DNA of 64,000 nt. Origin: an uncultured Lachnospiraceae bacterium. Lineage in GTDB: Bacteria; Bacillota; Clostridia; Lachnospirales; Lachnospiraceae. Below, one piece after another: positions 8,956 to 18,724 of the stretch. The DNA lies in contig CAJOFQ010000001.1 of NCBI GenBank assembly GCA_905233955.1, positions 1 through 64,000 on the forward strand. Direction: 5' to 3'. The notes under the pieces were generated by a model. That model was not told the DNA's origin, made no database searches, and was given only the letters and a program-made list of their open reading frames with translations. The stretch's first letter is position 1; each line of letters begins with the position of its first letter. The translations under genes were made by a program, and so were the position numbers.

Positions 8956-10269
8956 ATGAACATGAAAAAAAGCAGAAGGACCTGGGGTGTAGTTTTATCA
9001 ATTATGATGTTTGCTCTGTTGATTTTTCAGCCTTTGTGCATAGGGCAGAGCGTTGCATGGGCAGCGGAAACTGAATTCCATAATGGTGGTAACATTACAT
9101 TAACACCATCTGGTGCTTCTGAACATGTATACATTTATCTTGGATCCACCGGTCGTTTTAAACTATCAGATGGCTCTAAGGCTGTCTATGAGTCAGAGGA
9201 CAGTGATATTTTGTTCGTGGGTTCGGCAGGCAAGTATCGGGCCAAGGATGAGGGTATAGTAACATTGACTGTTACCTCTTTGGATGGTGATGAAGAGTCT
9301 GATATAGAATTTAAGATAAATGTTGTAAAATATCCCACGAATCTGAAATTATCTCCCCGTAAGAAGACTGAGACAAAGCCTACTCAGGATGCGGACTCGG
9401 TTCTTACAACCAAATTTAAAATATCCGGAGCAACAGCAAATGAAAGCTCCAAGATTGACATTACAGTAACGGATGGAGATATGACTCCCTACATAACCCG
9501 AAGCGGTAATGTTGTTACTCTTTCAGCTACACATGGAGGAAATTGTACAGTTACAGTTGATTTTAACGGTGTTAAAACAACTTTTAAGTGGATACTTAAC
9601 GGTATCGCTGCCGAGCCATGTCTTTTATCAACAGGTAAGAGCAGTATGGTAAGTGTATTACACGCTAAAGCGAGCGAATTTCGTTGGACATCTGATGACA
9701 AAAAAATAGCCACAGTAACATCAGGTGGCAGGATTTCTGCAAAAAAGACCGGAAATGTGGTTATAACCGGTGTACATAAGAATGATGATTATCAGGTTGG
9801 ATGCGTGGTATCGGTTACTTCCGAGAACAAAGTCAAGGCCATTCAACGCGCCATAGAAATTGGTAAGGGTACTTATTCACAGGCCAGACGCATGCAGACG
9901 GGATATTATGACTGCAGCTCTCTGGTTTGGAGAGCCTACGCTCCATATGGTTACAATTTTGGCGTACCAAGCGGTTATGCACCGGTGGCGGCAACTGAGG
10001 CTTACTATCTGGACAAGGCAGGTAAATCCTATGGAGCATGGAACAGCAAGTATATGTCTAAGATGCGGTATCAGGCAGGAGACCTTATGTTCCGTACAAA
10101 CACAGGAAATGGCAGATACAAAGGCATCAATCATGTGGAGATGATAACCGGGTATACTGTTGTGAAGTTTACTGCAAGCGGTAAGGCAACAGTGATCTGT
10201 ACATGGGCTTCACGCAATCCTGAATATTCATATTCCATATACAGCCATGATATAGTTAGCAGGGTATAA
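8956..10269 (+). CDS. Secreted protein with Ig-like (BIG2) domains and NlpC/P60-type domain
   Basis: Signal peptide; SDDKKIATVTSGGRISAKKTGNVVITG (BIG2); YYDCSSLVWRAY catalytic Cys motif, later NHVEMITGY His. Confidence 0.8.
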   Translation: MNMKKSRRTWGVVLSIMMFALLIFQPLCIGQSVAWAAETEFHNGGNITLTPSGASEHVYIYLGSTGRFKLSDGSKAVYESEDSDILFVGSAGKYRAKDEGIVTLTVTSLDGDEESDIEFKINVVKYPTNLKLSPRKKTETKPTQDADSVLTTKFKISGATANESSKIDITVTDGDMTPYITRSGNVVTLSATHGGNCTVTVDFNGVKTTFKWILNGIAAEPCLLSTGKSSMVSVLHAKASEFRWTSDDKKIATVTSGGRISAKKTGNVVITGVHKNDDYQVGCVVSVTSENKVKAIQRAIEIGKGTYSQARRMQTGYYDCSSLVWRAYAPYGYNFGVPSGYAPVAATEAYYLDKAGKSYGAWNSKYMSKMRYQAGDLMFRTNTGNGRYKGINHVEMITGYTVVKFTASGKATVICTWASRNPEYSYSIYSHDIVSRV

Positions 10270-10279
10270 GAGGTGTTTC

Positions 10280-10663
10280 GTGATTAGGGTAGTTTTGTTA
10301 TCATTATTAGGCGGCTTGCTGGCAGCTCTGTTTTTTGTGCTTTATGCGGCTACCATGATAGAAAAACAAAAAGCTGAAGAGCGAAAAAAAGAAGAAAAAA
10401 GGCTGGCTCAGGAAGAGCGGAAGGCTCAGTTAGAAGAGGCAAGGGCGCTTAAAGCAGAAATGGAGGCAAAGAAGGCCGAAGCAAAGCAGGAAGCAGTTGC
10501 TTCTGTCAGGGACCGCATGGCGGGAAGGTCAGGAGATGTTTCTCTGCAGTTTTCTGATATACCACAGACCAATGAAACGGTTGATATTGGTAGTGATGAC
10601 GCTAATATGGCTGCCGGCATCCAGACGATGATCGGGTCGGATGAGGCAGCCGCAGAAGCATAA
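10280..10663 (+). CDS. Hypothetical membrane protein with coiled-coil Glu/Lys/Ala region
   Basis: N-terminal TM helix then charged helix; follows NlpC gene. Confidence 0.6.
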   Translation: MIRVVLLSLLGGLLAALFFVLYAATMIEKQKAEERKKEEKRLAQEERKAQLEEARALKAEMEAKKAEAKQEAVASVRDRMAGRSGDVSLQFSDIPQTNETVDIGSDDANMAAGIQTMIGSDEAAAEA

Positions 10664-10671
10664 TCTTAATT

Positions 10672-12702
10672 CTATTTTTGCATTCGTTCAAGGATGTCAG
10701 CGCGTTCATTCATGATCATAAGCATTATTTCGACATCCCGGGCGGTTCCGCCTGCATCAGGATGATAGCGCTTTACAAGACGCCTGTATTCCTGCTTGAG
10801 CAGCTTGAGATTACTATGAGCTTGAGGTGAGAAGAAACTTCCTTCGTGAAGTACTCCATCGCTGGCCGCCTCGGCATGAGCCTTGAACCGGCGGCGTCTT
10901 TTGCGTCTTTCCTCTTCTGCATTACGGTTGTTCTGATGGCTTTCTTCTTTTTTGAAGCGGTCAGGATTGATGAATGTATCCCCGTCGAAATACTCTTCCT
11001 TTTTGTCTGATGAGCTGCTGTTTTGAACCAAATCAGACTCTATTATGTATCTGGCACTGATTTTGCCATTTTTCCATTCGTAATAAGATAAGTCAAGCTT
11101 ATGCTCCAGAGATGTAACAAAGAATACATCCTGGCAGCGATAAACCCTCCAGGAGCTGATCGTATCTGCAATGGACCTGTATAAGGCGTCTGGTGTAAGA
11201 TACAAATGTAAGATGTACTGTGTAAGAGGATGAGGATTGGATATATATTGCTCAGCCTGCTTACGGGAATCAGAAACGGCTTCTGATGTTATTCTGCCAA
11301 CTTCTTCTTCAACTTCCAACTTCATTTGTCGGCATTCTTCTATTTCTTCCTGCAGTATGCGAATCTCTTCGATATCATCACGCTGCATTGCTTTTTGAAG
11401 CAGCTTGCTGTGAACTTCAATGGATGTGCTTAGCTGTCTTATGGTGCGGGCAAGAGGTCTTGCTTCAGGTCTGGTTGCCAGTAAAATATCAGTTATTAAT
11501 GATACATCGTCAAACAGGCATGACGCTGTAAAAACAAAATCATATACCTTTCGTATATTATTATCCATAAATACCGGAGGATGATATTTGCTCCAGTCGT
11601 TCTGATCAAGCAGCTGCCTGACAAGGACCTTGTCCCTCATTATGAGGGCGTAGTGAAGCGGAGTAAGCCCCAATGCATCCCTTAGCAAGATGTCCTGGGA
11701 TTTTAACGCTGCCTTAGATAACATGTGATCATAGACATCGGACATTTTATTGTTATGTATGCACGCTGAAAAACCTGACAGCCTCCAGAAATCATCGGTG
11801 TCCAAATGACCGCGTATCATCTCAAATACAGAGTTATAATAGTCGTCATCATCAAGACGAATACATAAAAAACACAGTATGACACACTGATGAAGGGTAA
11901 GACGCTCCTCACGCTTCAGATTGAGATAGGGTTCAATCAGCGACCTGGTCATATAGAAGGTTGATGAGTTGGCTATATGCTTGATATATCGCTCGAAGAA
12001 CAGCTCATCGGGATTATTAAGCGACCTTAAAACATCCTTGTCGACTTCATCTCCCAGAGATTTGATAAAGCGGTAATAGCCTTCTCTATCACAAAGCCTG
12101 TAATGATGCTCTGCGCGGATAAAGGCAACCTCCGTGGAAAAAAGGGGGTATTCTGATATCTGGTCTAAAAGAACACGGTATCTGCCGTCTAACAGACCGT
12201 TATCACGAAAGCTCTCCCGTATCAGTGCCAATACATAACCGAGAGTGTGTTCGAATTCTTTTTTTTCTTTGGATCCGGTGATCAAAGCCTGCTGAAGTGC
12301 CTTGAGTAATTCCACAAGTTCAGAACCCGTAGTATCGTTAGGCGCTACAGTACGACCAAAAATACGGCGCTCATCAACGCCGGAAATCAGGCAGACATTA
12401 TCCCGTTCATTTTCCTGAAATATGACATATGAACAAATCTCAGATAAGGGCAGACGATTATCTCTCGCCCAGTCCTTGTGTGAAGGATGAAAGTAGATAG
12501 CTTCGTCAGTAATAAGAGTGCCGCTCCCTTCCAGACGGAAAGAAAAGAATTGTCCGCTGTAAGCATATACTACTGGCTTCTCCTCTGCAGGAATGCAGTA
12601 TTCACGGAAATAATCAGCTACATTAGATAATTGTGAAAAATCGAATACAAGGCTAGGGTAGTGCTTCTTACCCATTGCCAATATGCCTGCATACTTCGAC
12701 AT
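10672..12702 (-). CDS. Large protein with ankyrin-like repeats and C-terminal J domain
   Basis: GLTPLHYALIMRDKVLVRQLLDQ (ankyrin); LKLLKQEYRRLVKRYHPDAGG (J domain HPD); start at MSKYAG after GAGGGA. Confidence 0.75.
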   Translation of the reverse strand: MSKYAGILAMGKKHYPSLVFDFSQLSNVADYFREYCIPAEEKPVVYAYSGQFFSFRLEGSGTLITDEAIYFHPSHKDWARDNRLPLSEICSYVIFQENERDNVCLISGVDERRIFGRTVAPNDTTGSELVELLKALQQALITGSKEKKEFEHTLGYVLALIRESFRDNGLLDGRYRVLLDQISEYPLFSTEVAFIRAEHHYRLCDREGYYRFIKSLGDEVDKDVLRSLNNPDELFFERYIKHIANSSTFYMTRSLIEPYLNLKREERLTLHQCVILCFLCIRLDDDDYYNSVFEMIRGHLDTDDFWRLSGFSACIHNNKMSDVYDHMLSKAALKSQDILLRDALGLTPLHYALIMRDKVLVRQLLDQNDWSKYHPPVFMDNNIRKVYDFVFTASCLFDDVSLITDILLATRPEARPLARTIRQLSTSIEVHSKLLQKAMQRDDIEEIRILQEEIEECRQMKLEVEEEVGRITSEAVSDSRKQAEQYISNPHPLTQYILHLYLTPDALYRSIADTISSWRVYRCQDVFFVTSLEHKLDLSYYEWKNGKISARYIIESDLVQNSSSSDKKEEYFDGDTFINPDRFKKEESHQNNRNAEEERRKRRRRFKAHAEAASDGVLHEGSFFSPQAHSNLKLLKQEYRRLVKRYHPDAGGTARDVEIMLMIMNERADILERMQK

Positions 12703-12825
12703 GGATCGGGTTCCCTCGTTATTTATTACTGACATAATACACAAAATCTTGTGGCATAATCCACATCATACCACAAAAGATAGTAAGATACAAGGGTTTT
12801 TCAAGGTTTTTCAGGCATTTTGGGG

Positions 12826-13428
12826 TCAGGATTGGGGCAGCAGTTCATCCAGTGTACTTCCGTATGGAGGCAGGAATTCGTACACAAAATCTTTGACCTC
12901 GGGCAGCTCTTCCATTAAATTGTCAACTGACTTTCTAATTGTCTTGTCCGCAGTGGAGAATTCTGTATTGCCGGATTTTTCCTCTTCTATGCATTTGATC
13001 AGGGCAGAGAGCCTATCAGCGGCCTTGACAAGCCTTCTCATGTATTTATCATCTTCGGAATCATCGCTTTTGTAAATTGATTCAAAGGAAGCTCTAAGAT
13101 CAGCCGGAAGTTCATTTAATAATTTGTACTCCGCTATTTTCTCCACATCCTTGTATGCGTCCATAAGCTCGGTATTGTAATATTTTACCGGAGTAGGCAT
13201 GTCGCCTGTAATTATCTCTGAAGAATCATGATACAGCCCTATGACAGCGGCACGATCAGGATTGAGATTGCGATTGTAGCGTACATTGCCGATCACACAT
13301 AGTACATGTGAGAGCATAGCAACCTCTAACGAATGCTCGCTTAAGGTTTCGCTACGGGAATTGCGCATAAGAGCCCAGCGTTCAATGTATTTCATCCTGG
13401 CTATAGTTGCAAAAAAATTATAAGTCAT
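12826..13428 (-). CDS. HD-domain hydrolase, YfbR-like 5'-deoxynucleotidase
   Basis: RNSRSETLSEHSLEVAMLSH...GLYHDSSEIITGDMPTPVKYY is characteristic of YfbR. Confidence 0.85.
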   Translation of the reverse strand: MTYNFFATIARMKYIERWALMRNSRSETLSEHSLEVAMLSHVLCVIGNVRYNRNLNPDRAAVIGLYHDSSEIITGDMPTPVKYYNTELMDAYKDVEKIAEYKLLNELPADLRASFESIYKSDDSEDDKYMRRLVKAADRLSALIKCIEEEKSGNTEFSTADKTIRKSVDNLMEELPEVKDFVYEFLPPYGSTLDELLPQS

Positions 13429-13645
13429 GTATACGAGCCTTTCTTATGAGTATAGTTATCTTCTTAGGCATTATACAGGTTTTAAGGTTTTTGGACAATG
13501 AAAAAGATTTTTTTCGTTTTCCCCCTTTTTTCTGATTTGTCCTCCGAAAACAATAAGCGTAACAAGCTGTTAGAAAAATATTAAGGCAGCAATCATGCAT
13601 GATAAACATAACAAGATAAACAAATAACAAACAAGGAGGATTCTA

Positions 13646-14233
13646 ATGAAAAACAAAAATCTCAAAATGATGGCTTTGGCAACAGCAGTTACTCTGTCTC
13701 TCACACTTGGAATGGTTGCGGCAGCAGCTCCGGGCGGAATGGGTCAGGGACCGGCAGGAGGTGGTCCGGCAGGTGGCCCTGCAATGTCACAAAATGGAGG
13801 CCCACAGGATAATAATACGCCGCCTGAGAAGCCCGACGGATCAAGCGATACGAACACACCGCCTGAAAAGCCCGACGGATCAAGTGATACCAATACACCT
13901 CCGGAAAAGCCTGATGGATCAGCTCCTGACTTTAATGGACAGCAGCCTCCCCAGATGCCTGGCGGTATGGATGGTCAGATAGGCCGTGGACAGGGACATA
14001 GCCCTGAGCAGATGATGTCTGAAATGAAAAGCAAGATTTCAGCCCTTGAGGATGGTGATACAAAGACCAATCTTGAGGATCTGGCAAATAAGCTTGAAGA
14101 AGCTATGAAGGCAGAGCAGGAAGCAAGAGAGGCATTCATGAAGGCCGCTGAGGAAGCCGGTATCATTACAGCTCCCCAGGACAAAAACAATAACAATAAC
14201 ACTACAAGCACAACTGATAACACAGGTGCCTGA
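13646..14233 (+). CDS. Secreted Gly/Pro-rich repeat protein of unknown function
   Basis: Signal peptide, NTPPEKPDGSSDT x3 repeats, RBS aaggagg. Confidence 0.75.
   Translation: MKNKNLKMMALATAVTLSLTLGMVAAAAPGGMGQGPAGGGPAGGPAMSQNGGPQDNNTPPEKPDGSSDTNTPPEKPDGSSDTNTPPEKPDGSAPDFNGQQPPQMPGGMDGQIGRGQGHSPEQMMSEMKSKISALEDGDTKTNLEDLANKLEEAMKAEQEAREAFMKAAEEAGIITAPQDKNNNNNTTSTTDNTGA
13814..13930 (+). repeat. Three tandem 39-bp coding repeats
   Basis: 13814-13852, 13853-13891, 13892-13930 encode NTPPEKPDGSSDT, NTPPEKPDGSSDT, NTPPEKPDGSAPD. Confidence 0.9.
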
Positions 14234-14240
14234 AATGCAA

Positions 14241-14276
14241 AAAAATACTCCGCTGAATTGCCAGCGGAGTATTTTT
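14241..14276. terminator. Bidirectional terminator
   Basis: 15-bp perfect stem AAAAATACTCCGCTG...CAGCGGAGTATTTTT between convergent genes. Confidence 0.9.
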
Positions 14277-14938
14277 TATGCCTCTACAAGATTGGAAGAT
14301 AATTGAACGATATGAGAGGAGTACTTATCTGAATGGATTCCCTGCCTGGCCGCCTTTTCTCCTCTATGATAGCATACCAGTGCGGTCTGGGCATCTCCAT
14401 ATTTGTTAATCAGCCCTGCCATCAGATACACCCCGGCTTCAATATTCTGCTTGGGATCTTTGATATTTGTAAGGCCTAAAGCACTGCTAAGGTGAGAAAA
14501 ATGCACTGAACCAACCTGCATCAGACCATAGCATCTGGCACTGCTTACCGCATTTGGATTATATCCTGACTCACAGTACATCTGAGTAAGAATTACATTA
14601 TAATAATCCTCAATACCATATTTTACACACATCTCATATGTATAATCCTGATATTCGGGGCTGAGAGTTTTACTGCCGCCTGCGGTACTTACAGTATAGT
14701 AGGGATGGGAATTGACGCTTTCGTTTAAGTCGGATTCATCAATTTCTTCAGTTGTAACAATTGACTTTTCCGCCTTGGAACGATAGGATTTGTTAATATC
14801 TTTAGAAGCTGTAGAGTTGACTGTAGATGAAGATGCCTCTGCAATACTGCAGGGTGCTGCCACCAGGCTAAACAAGCATAACACAATAAGTGACAGCAGC
14901 ATGTGTTTTCGTTTTAGTATGGATGTTATAGTATTCAT
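14276..14938 (-). CDS. Lytic transglycosylase (SLT domain)
   Basis: ILTQMYCESGYNPNAVSSARCYGLMQV (catalytic E with ES and GLMQ motifs); signal peptide. Confidence 0.88.
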   Translation of the reverse strand: MNTITSILKRKHMLLSLIVLCLFSLVAAPCSIAEASSSTVNSTASKDINKSYRSKAEKSIVTTEEIDESDLNESVNSHPYYTVSTAGGSKTLSPEYQDYTYEMCVKYGIEDYYNVILTQMYCESGYNPNAVSSARCYGLMQVGSVHFSHLSSALGLTNIKDPKQNIEAGVYLMAGLINKYGDAQTALVCYHRGEKAARQGIHSDKYSSHIVQLSSNLVEA

Positions 14939-15175
14939 TGTTTAAATGCCTCCTTATGGTTTGAGCCCTTAATCTGCAGCGGACTCGAAATGTCTTTGTT
15001 TCTTGATACAACTTTTGTTTTAAGTATATTAACAAAAAGTTTTAAAAAATGCAAATATTTGTAACAATTTTGTAATAAATCGTCACAATTACCTTAATAA
15101 ATTGCCGGAAGGAGATATTTTTGTGTAAAAATGACGATGAAAAATGAGATCTTTTATCAATGAAAGGCAGGGAAT

Positions 15176-15832
15176 ATGAATAAAACAGGCTTAATATTCG
15201 ATGTTGATGGTACATTATGGGATTCATCATACAGGGTTGCTGAATCATGGAATAATGTGTTTTTGCGTCATGATGATATTAAAACTGACTGCAACAGGGA
15301 TAAGATAATGAGTGTTATGGGCAAGACAATGACAGATATTGCAGACATTTTTTTCCCTGATCTGGATGATGATAAAAAACTTACATATCTAAAGGAGTGT
15401 GAGGATTATGAACTGGAATACCTTAAGGATAATCCACCAAAGCCTTTTGATGGTGTTTATGATGTTGTAAAAAAGCTCTCGGAAAAATATCCGCTTTTTA
15501 TTCTAAGCAACTGTCAGTCCGGATATATTGAGCTTTTTATGAATATATGCGGGATAAGTAATTATATAACGGATATAGAATGCTTTGGTAATAATCACAA
15601 GAGCAAATCAGAAAATATCCGCCTTTTATCGGAAAGAAATTGTATAGATAACTATTACTATATAGGTGATATACAAAGTGATTATAATGCAACAATTGAG
15701 GCCGGGGGCAGATTTATACATGCGGCCTATGGATTTGGCACTATAGATGCAGTTGTTCCGAAGATTGACAATATATATGATATTTTATCTCTGATTGAAG
15801 AACTGGAAAGTGCAAGAAAGAATAATGAATGA
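15176..15832 (+). CDS. HAD-superfamily hydrolase (phosphoglycolate phosphatase-like)
   Basis: GLIFDVDGTLWDSS, YYIGDIQSDYNA. Confidence 0.9.
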   Translation: MNKTGLIFDVDGTLWDSSYRVAESWNNVFLRHDDIKTDCNRDKIMSVMGKTMTDIADIFFPDLDDDKKLTYLKECEDYELEYLKDNPPKPFDGVYDVVKKLSEKYPLFILSNCQSGYIELFMNICGISNYITDIECFGNNHKSKSENIRLLSERNCIDNYYYIGDIQSDYNATIEAGGRFIHAAYGFGTIDAVVPKIDNIYDILSLIEELESARKNNE

Positions 15833-17153
15833 GAGAACCAGGCTGCTTATTGACAGGATTTACAGTTCGTATTTGAAAGGTCCCGGAAGCAGCAGCACCA
15901 TATTAAGAGATAAGTATGTCCGTAGTCCGGATATTTTGCTTCCATTATTTAACGAATACTATAATGAGAATACTGTGATCGTGACAGGGAGCAAGGGCAA
16001 GGGCAGTCTGGCAAGGATGCTGGCGGCCCTTCTTTCGTGTCATTATAGTACAGGCTTGTTTATAAGTCCCCATGTATCTGATTTCAGAGAGAGGATATCT
16101 GTAGACGGAGAACTTATATCCGAAGAAATGCTGTGTGATGGTCTGGAATATATTTTTTCAAAAACATCACAAATCGAAAAAACTCTGTCCGGCACGCAGT
16201 ACATAAGTCCTATTGGAATCACTGCGGCCTGCGCTCTTTTTTATTTTAAAAACAAAGGTACCAGGTGGAATGTAATGGAATGCGGAAGGGGCGCAAGGTA
16301 CGATGATGTTAATCGCATTAGACACAGCTATTGCGCGATAGGTACGATTTTTACCGAGCACCAAAGACAACTGGGAGATTCAATAGAGGATATTGCCTGG
16401 GATAAAGCTCACGCGATTACCGAGGATGTAAAAATTGCTTATATTATGGAACAGGATCCAAGGGCGCTGGATGTCATCAGGGAATATGCAGCAGGTTTTA
16501 CAGCCCAACTGAGGTGCTATGGCAGTGATTTTGAAGCTTTTAATATAAGGCAGAATTATCATGGACTTTTTACAGATATAAGGGTGTATGATCAGATATA
16601 CGAAAATATTAATCTGTCGCTGTATGGTGCCTATCAGGCGAAGCACGCAGCGCTTGCTATGACATTTTACCATGATGTTCTAAACAAAAAAACTGTCTCA
16701 CATGATGAAAAAAAAATAAGAGAGAAGCTTGAAAATATAACCATTCCAGGAAGGATGGAGATTGTAGATAAGAAACCTCTTGTATTAATTGACTCCTGTA
16801 TTAATAAAAAAAGCGCTTGTGAGGTTCTTGACACCTTAAAACAGCTTGGAGAAAAAAAGGTTGTAATCATTATGGCTCTTCCCGACGACAAGGATTTTCG
16901 GGGAGTGGCACAGGAGGTTAACGCTGCAGCCGAAAGGATCATTCTTACAAGGATAGAGCATCCCCATTACCCTATGGAGGTGGATCAAAGGGCAGCATTG
17001 GAGGAGATTGGGATAGACTGTCACTTTGAAAATGATTTCAATGAGAGTTTCAAATATGCAAAAAAATTCCGGCTTCCAGTTATCATTTTGACAGCTAATA
17101 CATTTGTGCATTATGTTAGAGAGCGGTTAAAAGATAATGACAAGTTTGAATAA
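15825..17153 (+). CDS. Mur ligase/FolC-like folylpolyglutamate synthase family
   Basis: VTGSKGKGSLARMLAALL P-loop, SPHVSDFRERISVDGE. Confidence 0.82.
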   Translation: MNERTRLLIDRIYSSYLKGPGSSSTILRDKYVRSPDILLPLFNEYYNENTVIVTGSKGKGSLARMLAALLSCHYSTGLFISPHVSDFRERISVDGELISEEMLCDGLEYIFSKTSQIEKTLSGTQYISPIGITAACALFYFKNKGTRWNVMECGRGARYDDVNRIRHSYCAIGTIFTEHQRQLGDSIEDIAWDKAHAITEDVKIAYIMEQDPRALDVIREYAAGFTAQLRCYGSDFEAFNIRQNYHGLFTDIRVYDQIYENINLSLYGAYQAKHAALAMTFYHDVLNKKTVSHDEKKIREKLENITIPGRMEIVDKKPLVLIDSCINKKSACEVLDTLKQLGEKKVVIIMALPDDKDFRGVAQEVNAAAERIILTRIEHPHYPMEVDQRAALEEIGIDCHFENDFNESFKYAKKFRLPVIILTANTFVHYVRERLKDNDKFE

Positions 17154-17265
17154 ATTTGATAAAAAATGATTGAAATAGAAAGGGCAAAATGATAGAATTG
17201 CACATGTAGTTTAAATTTTGCAATGTGAAAAGGATTACAATTGCACAATTCAAAGGAGGGGTTTT

Positions 17266-18609
17266 ATGAGAAAACCATTAGCATTGGCCATGGCCTTGAC
17301 GATGGCAGCAACAGTTGCGCTGTCAGGATGTAGCAGCAGCAGTACTTCAACTTCTGACAGCAGCAGTGACAGCAGCAGTAGTGAAGATACTACCGCATCA
17401 AGCGACAGCAGCTCCGGCGGCGGTTCTCTTCAGTTGTTGAATGGTAAGCCTGAGATTGATACTCAGCTTCAGGAGCTTGCAGCTAAGTATAGTGAAGAAA
17501 CAGGCAACACCATTGAGATTATGACAATTGGTGGTACTGAGACAGCTTCATCCAAGCTCAAGGAATTGAAGCAGGCTGACGAGATGCCTGATATTTTCTT
17601 TGCAGAGGCTAAGGATTTTGCTACCTGGGAAGGCGAGCTTGAGGATATGTCAGATTGGGACTGGACAAGTGATACCAGTGCTGAGTATGTAGACGCAGAT
17701 ATGGGTACTATTGGTTTCCCTTACAACACTGAGGCTTGCGGTCTTGCATATAACAAGGACATCCTTGACAAGGCAGGAGTTGATCCGGCTTCTCTGACCA
17801 GCCCTGATGCATACAAGGAAGCTTTCGAGACCATTGACAGCAAGAAGGATGAGCTTGGTCTTACAGCTGTAGTTGCTTATGCAGCTAATGCTAACAATAT
17901 TGGTTGGTCTACAGGTACACATATCTTTGGTCAGTATCTTGATGCTGGTCTTGAGCCTACAGACAGAACATACATTGATCTTTTGAACGATGGCGGACAG
18001 CTTGATACAGACCGCTTTACCAAGTTCGGTGAGTTCATTGGAATGCTTAATCAGTATTCAGATGATCAGCTCCGTGTAGACGGCACATATGATGATCAGG
18101 TTCTTGGTTTTGCCGGCGGCAAGTACGCATTCATGACCAACGGTTCCTGGACAGGTGCAACACTTGTAGGTGATGACAAGGATGCTTATGAGGCAGCAGG
18201 AAGCTTTGAGTGCGGATTTGCTCCTTATGCTTTTGAAGATGGCATCAATACTATCCTTAATGGTGGTACAAATTACTGGACAGTATATTCCAGCGGCAAT
18301 GTTGATGGCGCTAAGGACTTCCTGAACTGGTTCATTGGCGATACAGCTCAGCAGATCATGGTTGAGGAAGCTGGATTTATCAGCCCGTTTGATGATTGCC
18401 AGTTTGAGTCTACCGATCCTTTTGCAGCAGCAGTTACAGAGTGGCTGGTTGACGGCAAGTTCTCAGCATATCACACCATGGAGAAGAAGGATGGTCTTAA
18501 CGATGTTACATCCGTAGTATTCCAGGAGTATGCTAAGGGAGATATTGCTACTGCTGAAGAGTTTACTGAGGAAATTCAGAAGGTTTGCACTGACTACTAC
18601 GCAAATTAA
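17266..18609 (+). CDS. Sugar ABC transporter substrate-binding lipoprotein
   Basis: Lipobox ALSGC; Ser-rich linker; family 1 solute-binding fold; RBS aaaggagg. Confidence 0.92.
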   Translation: MRKPLALAMALTMAATVALSGCSSSSTSTSDSSSDSSSSEDTTASSDSSSGGGSLQLLNGKPEIDTQLQELAAKYSEETGNTIEIMTIGGTETASSKLKELKQADEMPDIFFAEAKDFATWEGELEDMSDWDWTSDTSAEYVDADMGTIGFPYNTEACGLAYNKDILDKAGVDPASLTSPDAYKEAFETIDSKKDELGLTAVVAYAANANNIGWSTGTHIFGQYLDAGLEPTDRTYIDLLNDGGQLDTDRFTKFGEFIGMLNQYSDDQLRVDGTYDDQVLGFAGGKYAFMTNGSWTGATLVGDDKDAYEAAGSFECGFAPYAFEDGINTILNGGTNYWTVYSSGNVDGAKDFLNWFIGDTAQQIMVEEAGFISPFDDCQFESTDPFAAAVTEWLVDGKFSAYHTMEKKDGLNDVTSVVFQEYAKGDIATAEEFTEEIQKVCTDYYAN

Positions 18610-18639
18610 TTTTTCTGAGATCAAATTTGTCAGAATAGT

Positions 18640-18672
18640 AGGGCGGCGGCTGAAGCTGCCGCCCTTTTCTTA
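18640..18672 (+). terminator. Hairpin/terminator after the binding protein gene
   Basis: GGGCGGCGGCTGAAGCTGCCGCCCTTTTCTT. Confidence 0.85.
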
Positions 18673-18724
18673 TTTTGGCAGATCAGACAGGTATACTACC
18701 GTATTTTAGAGAGGAGGTATAATA

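Noticed and set aside
13814-13930. Possible CRISPR-like array
   Set aside because: Repeats are contiguous 39-bp coding units with no spacers
17341-17425. AGCAGCAGC-type repeats near the binding-protein start
   Set aside because: Codes for the Ser-rich linker after the lipobox, common in Firmicute binding lipoproteins
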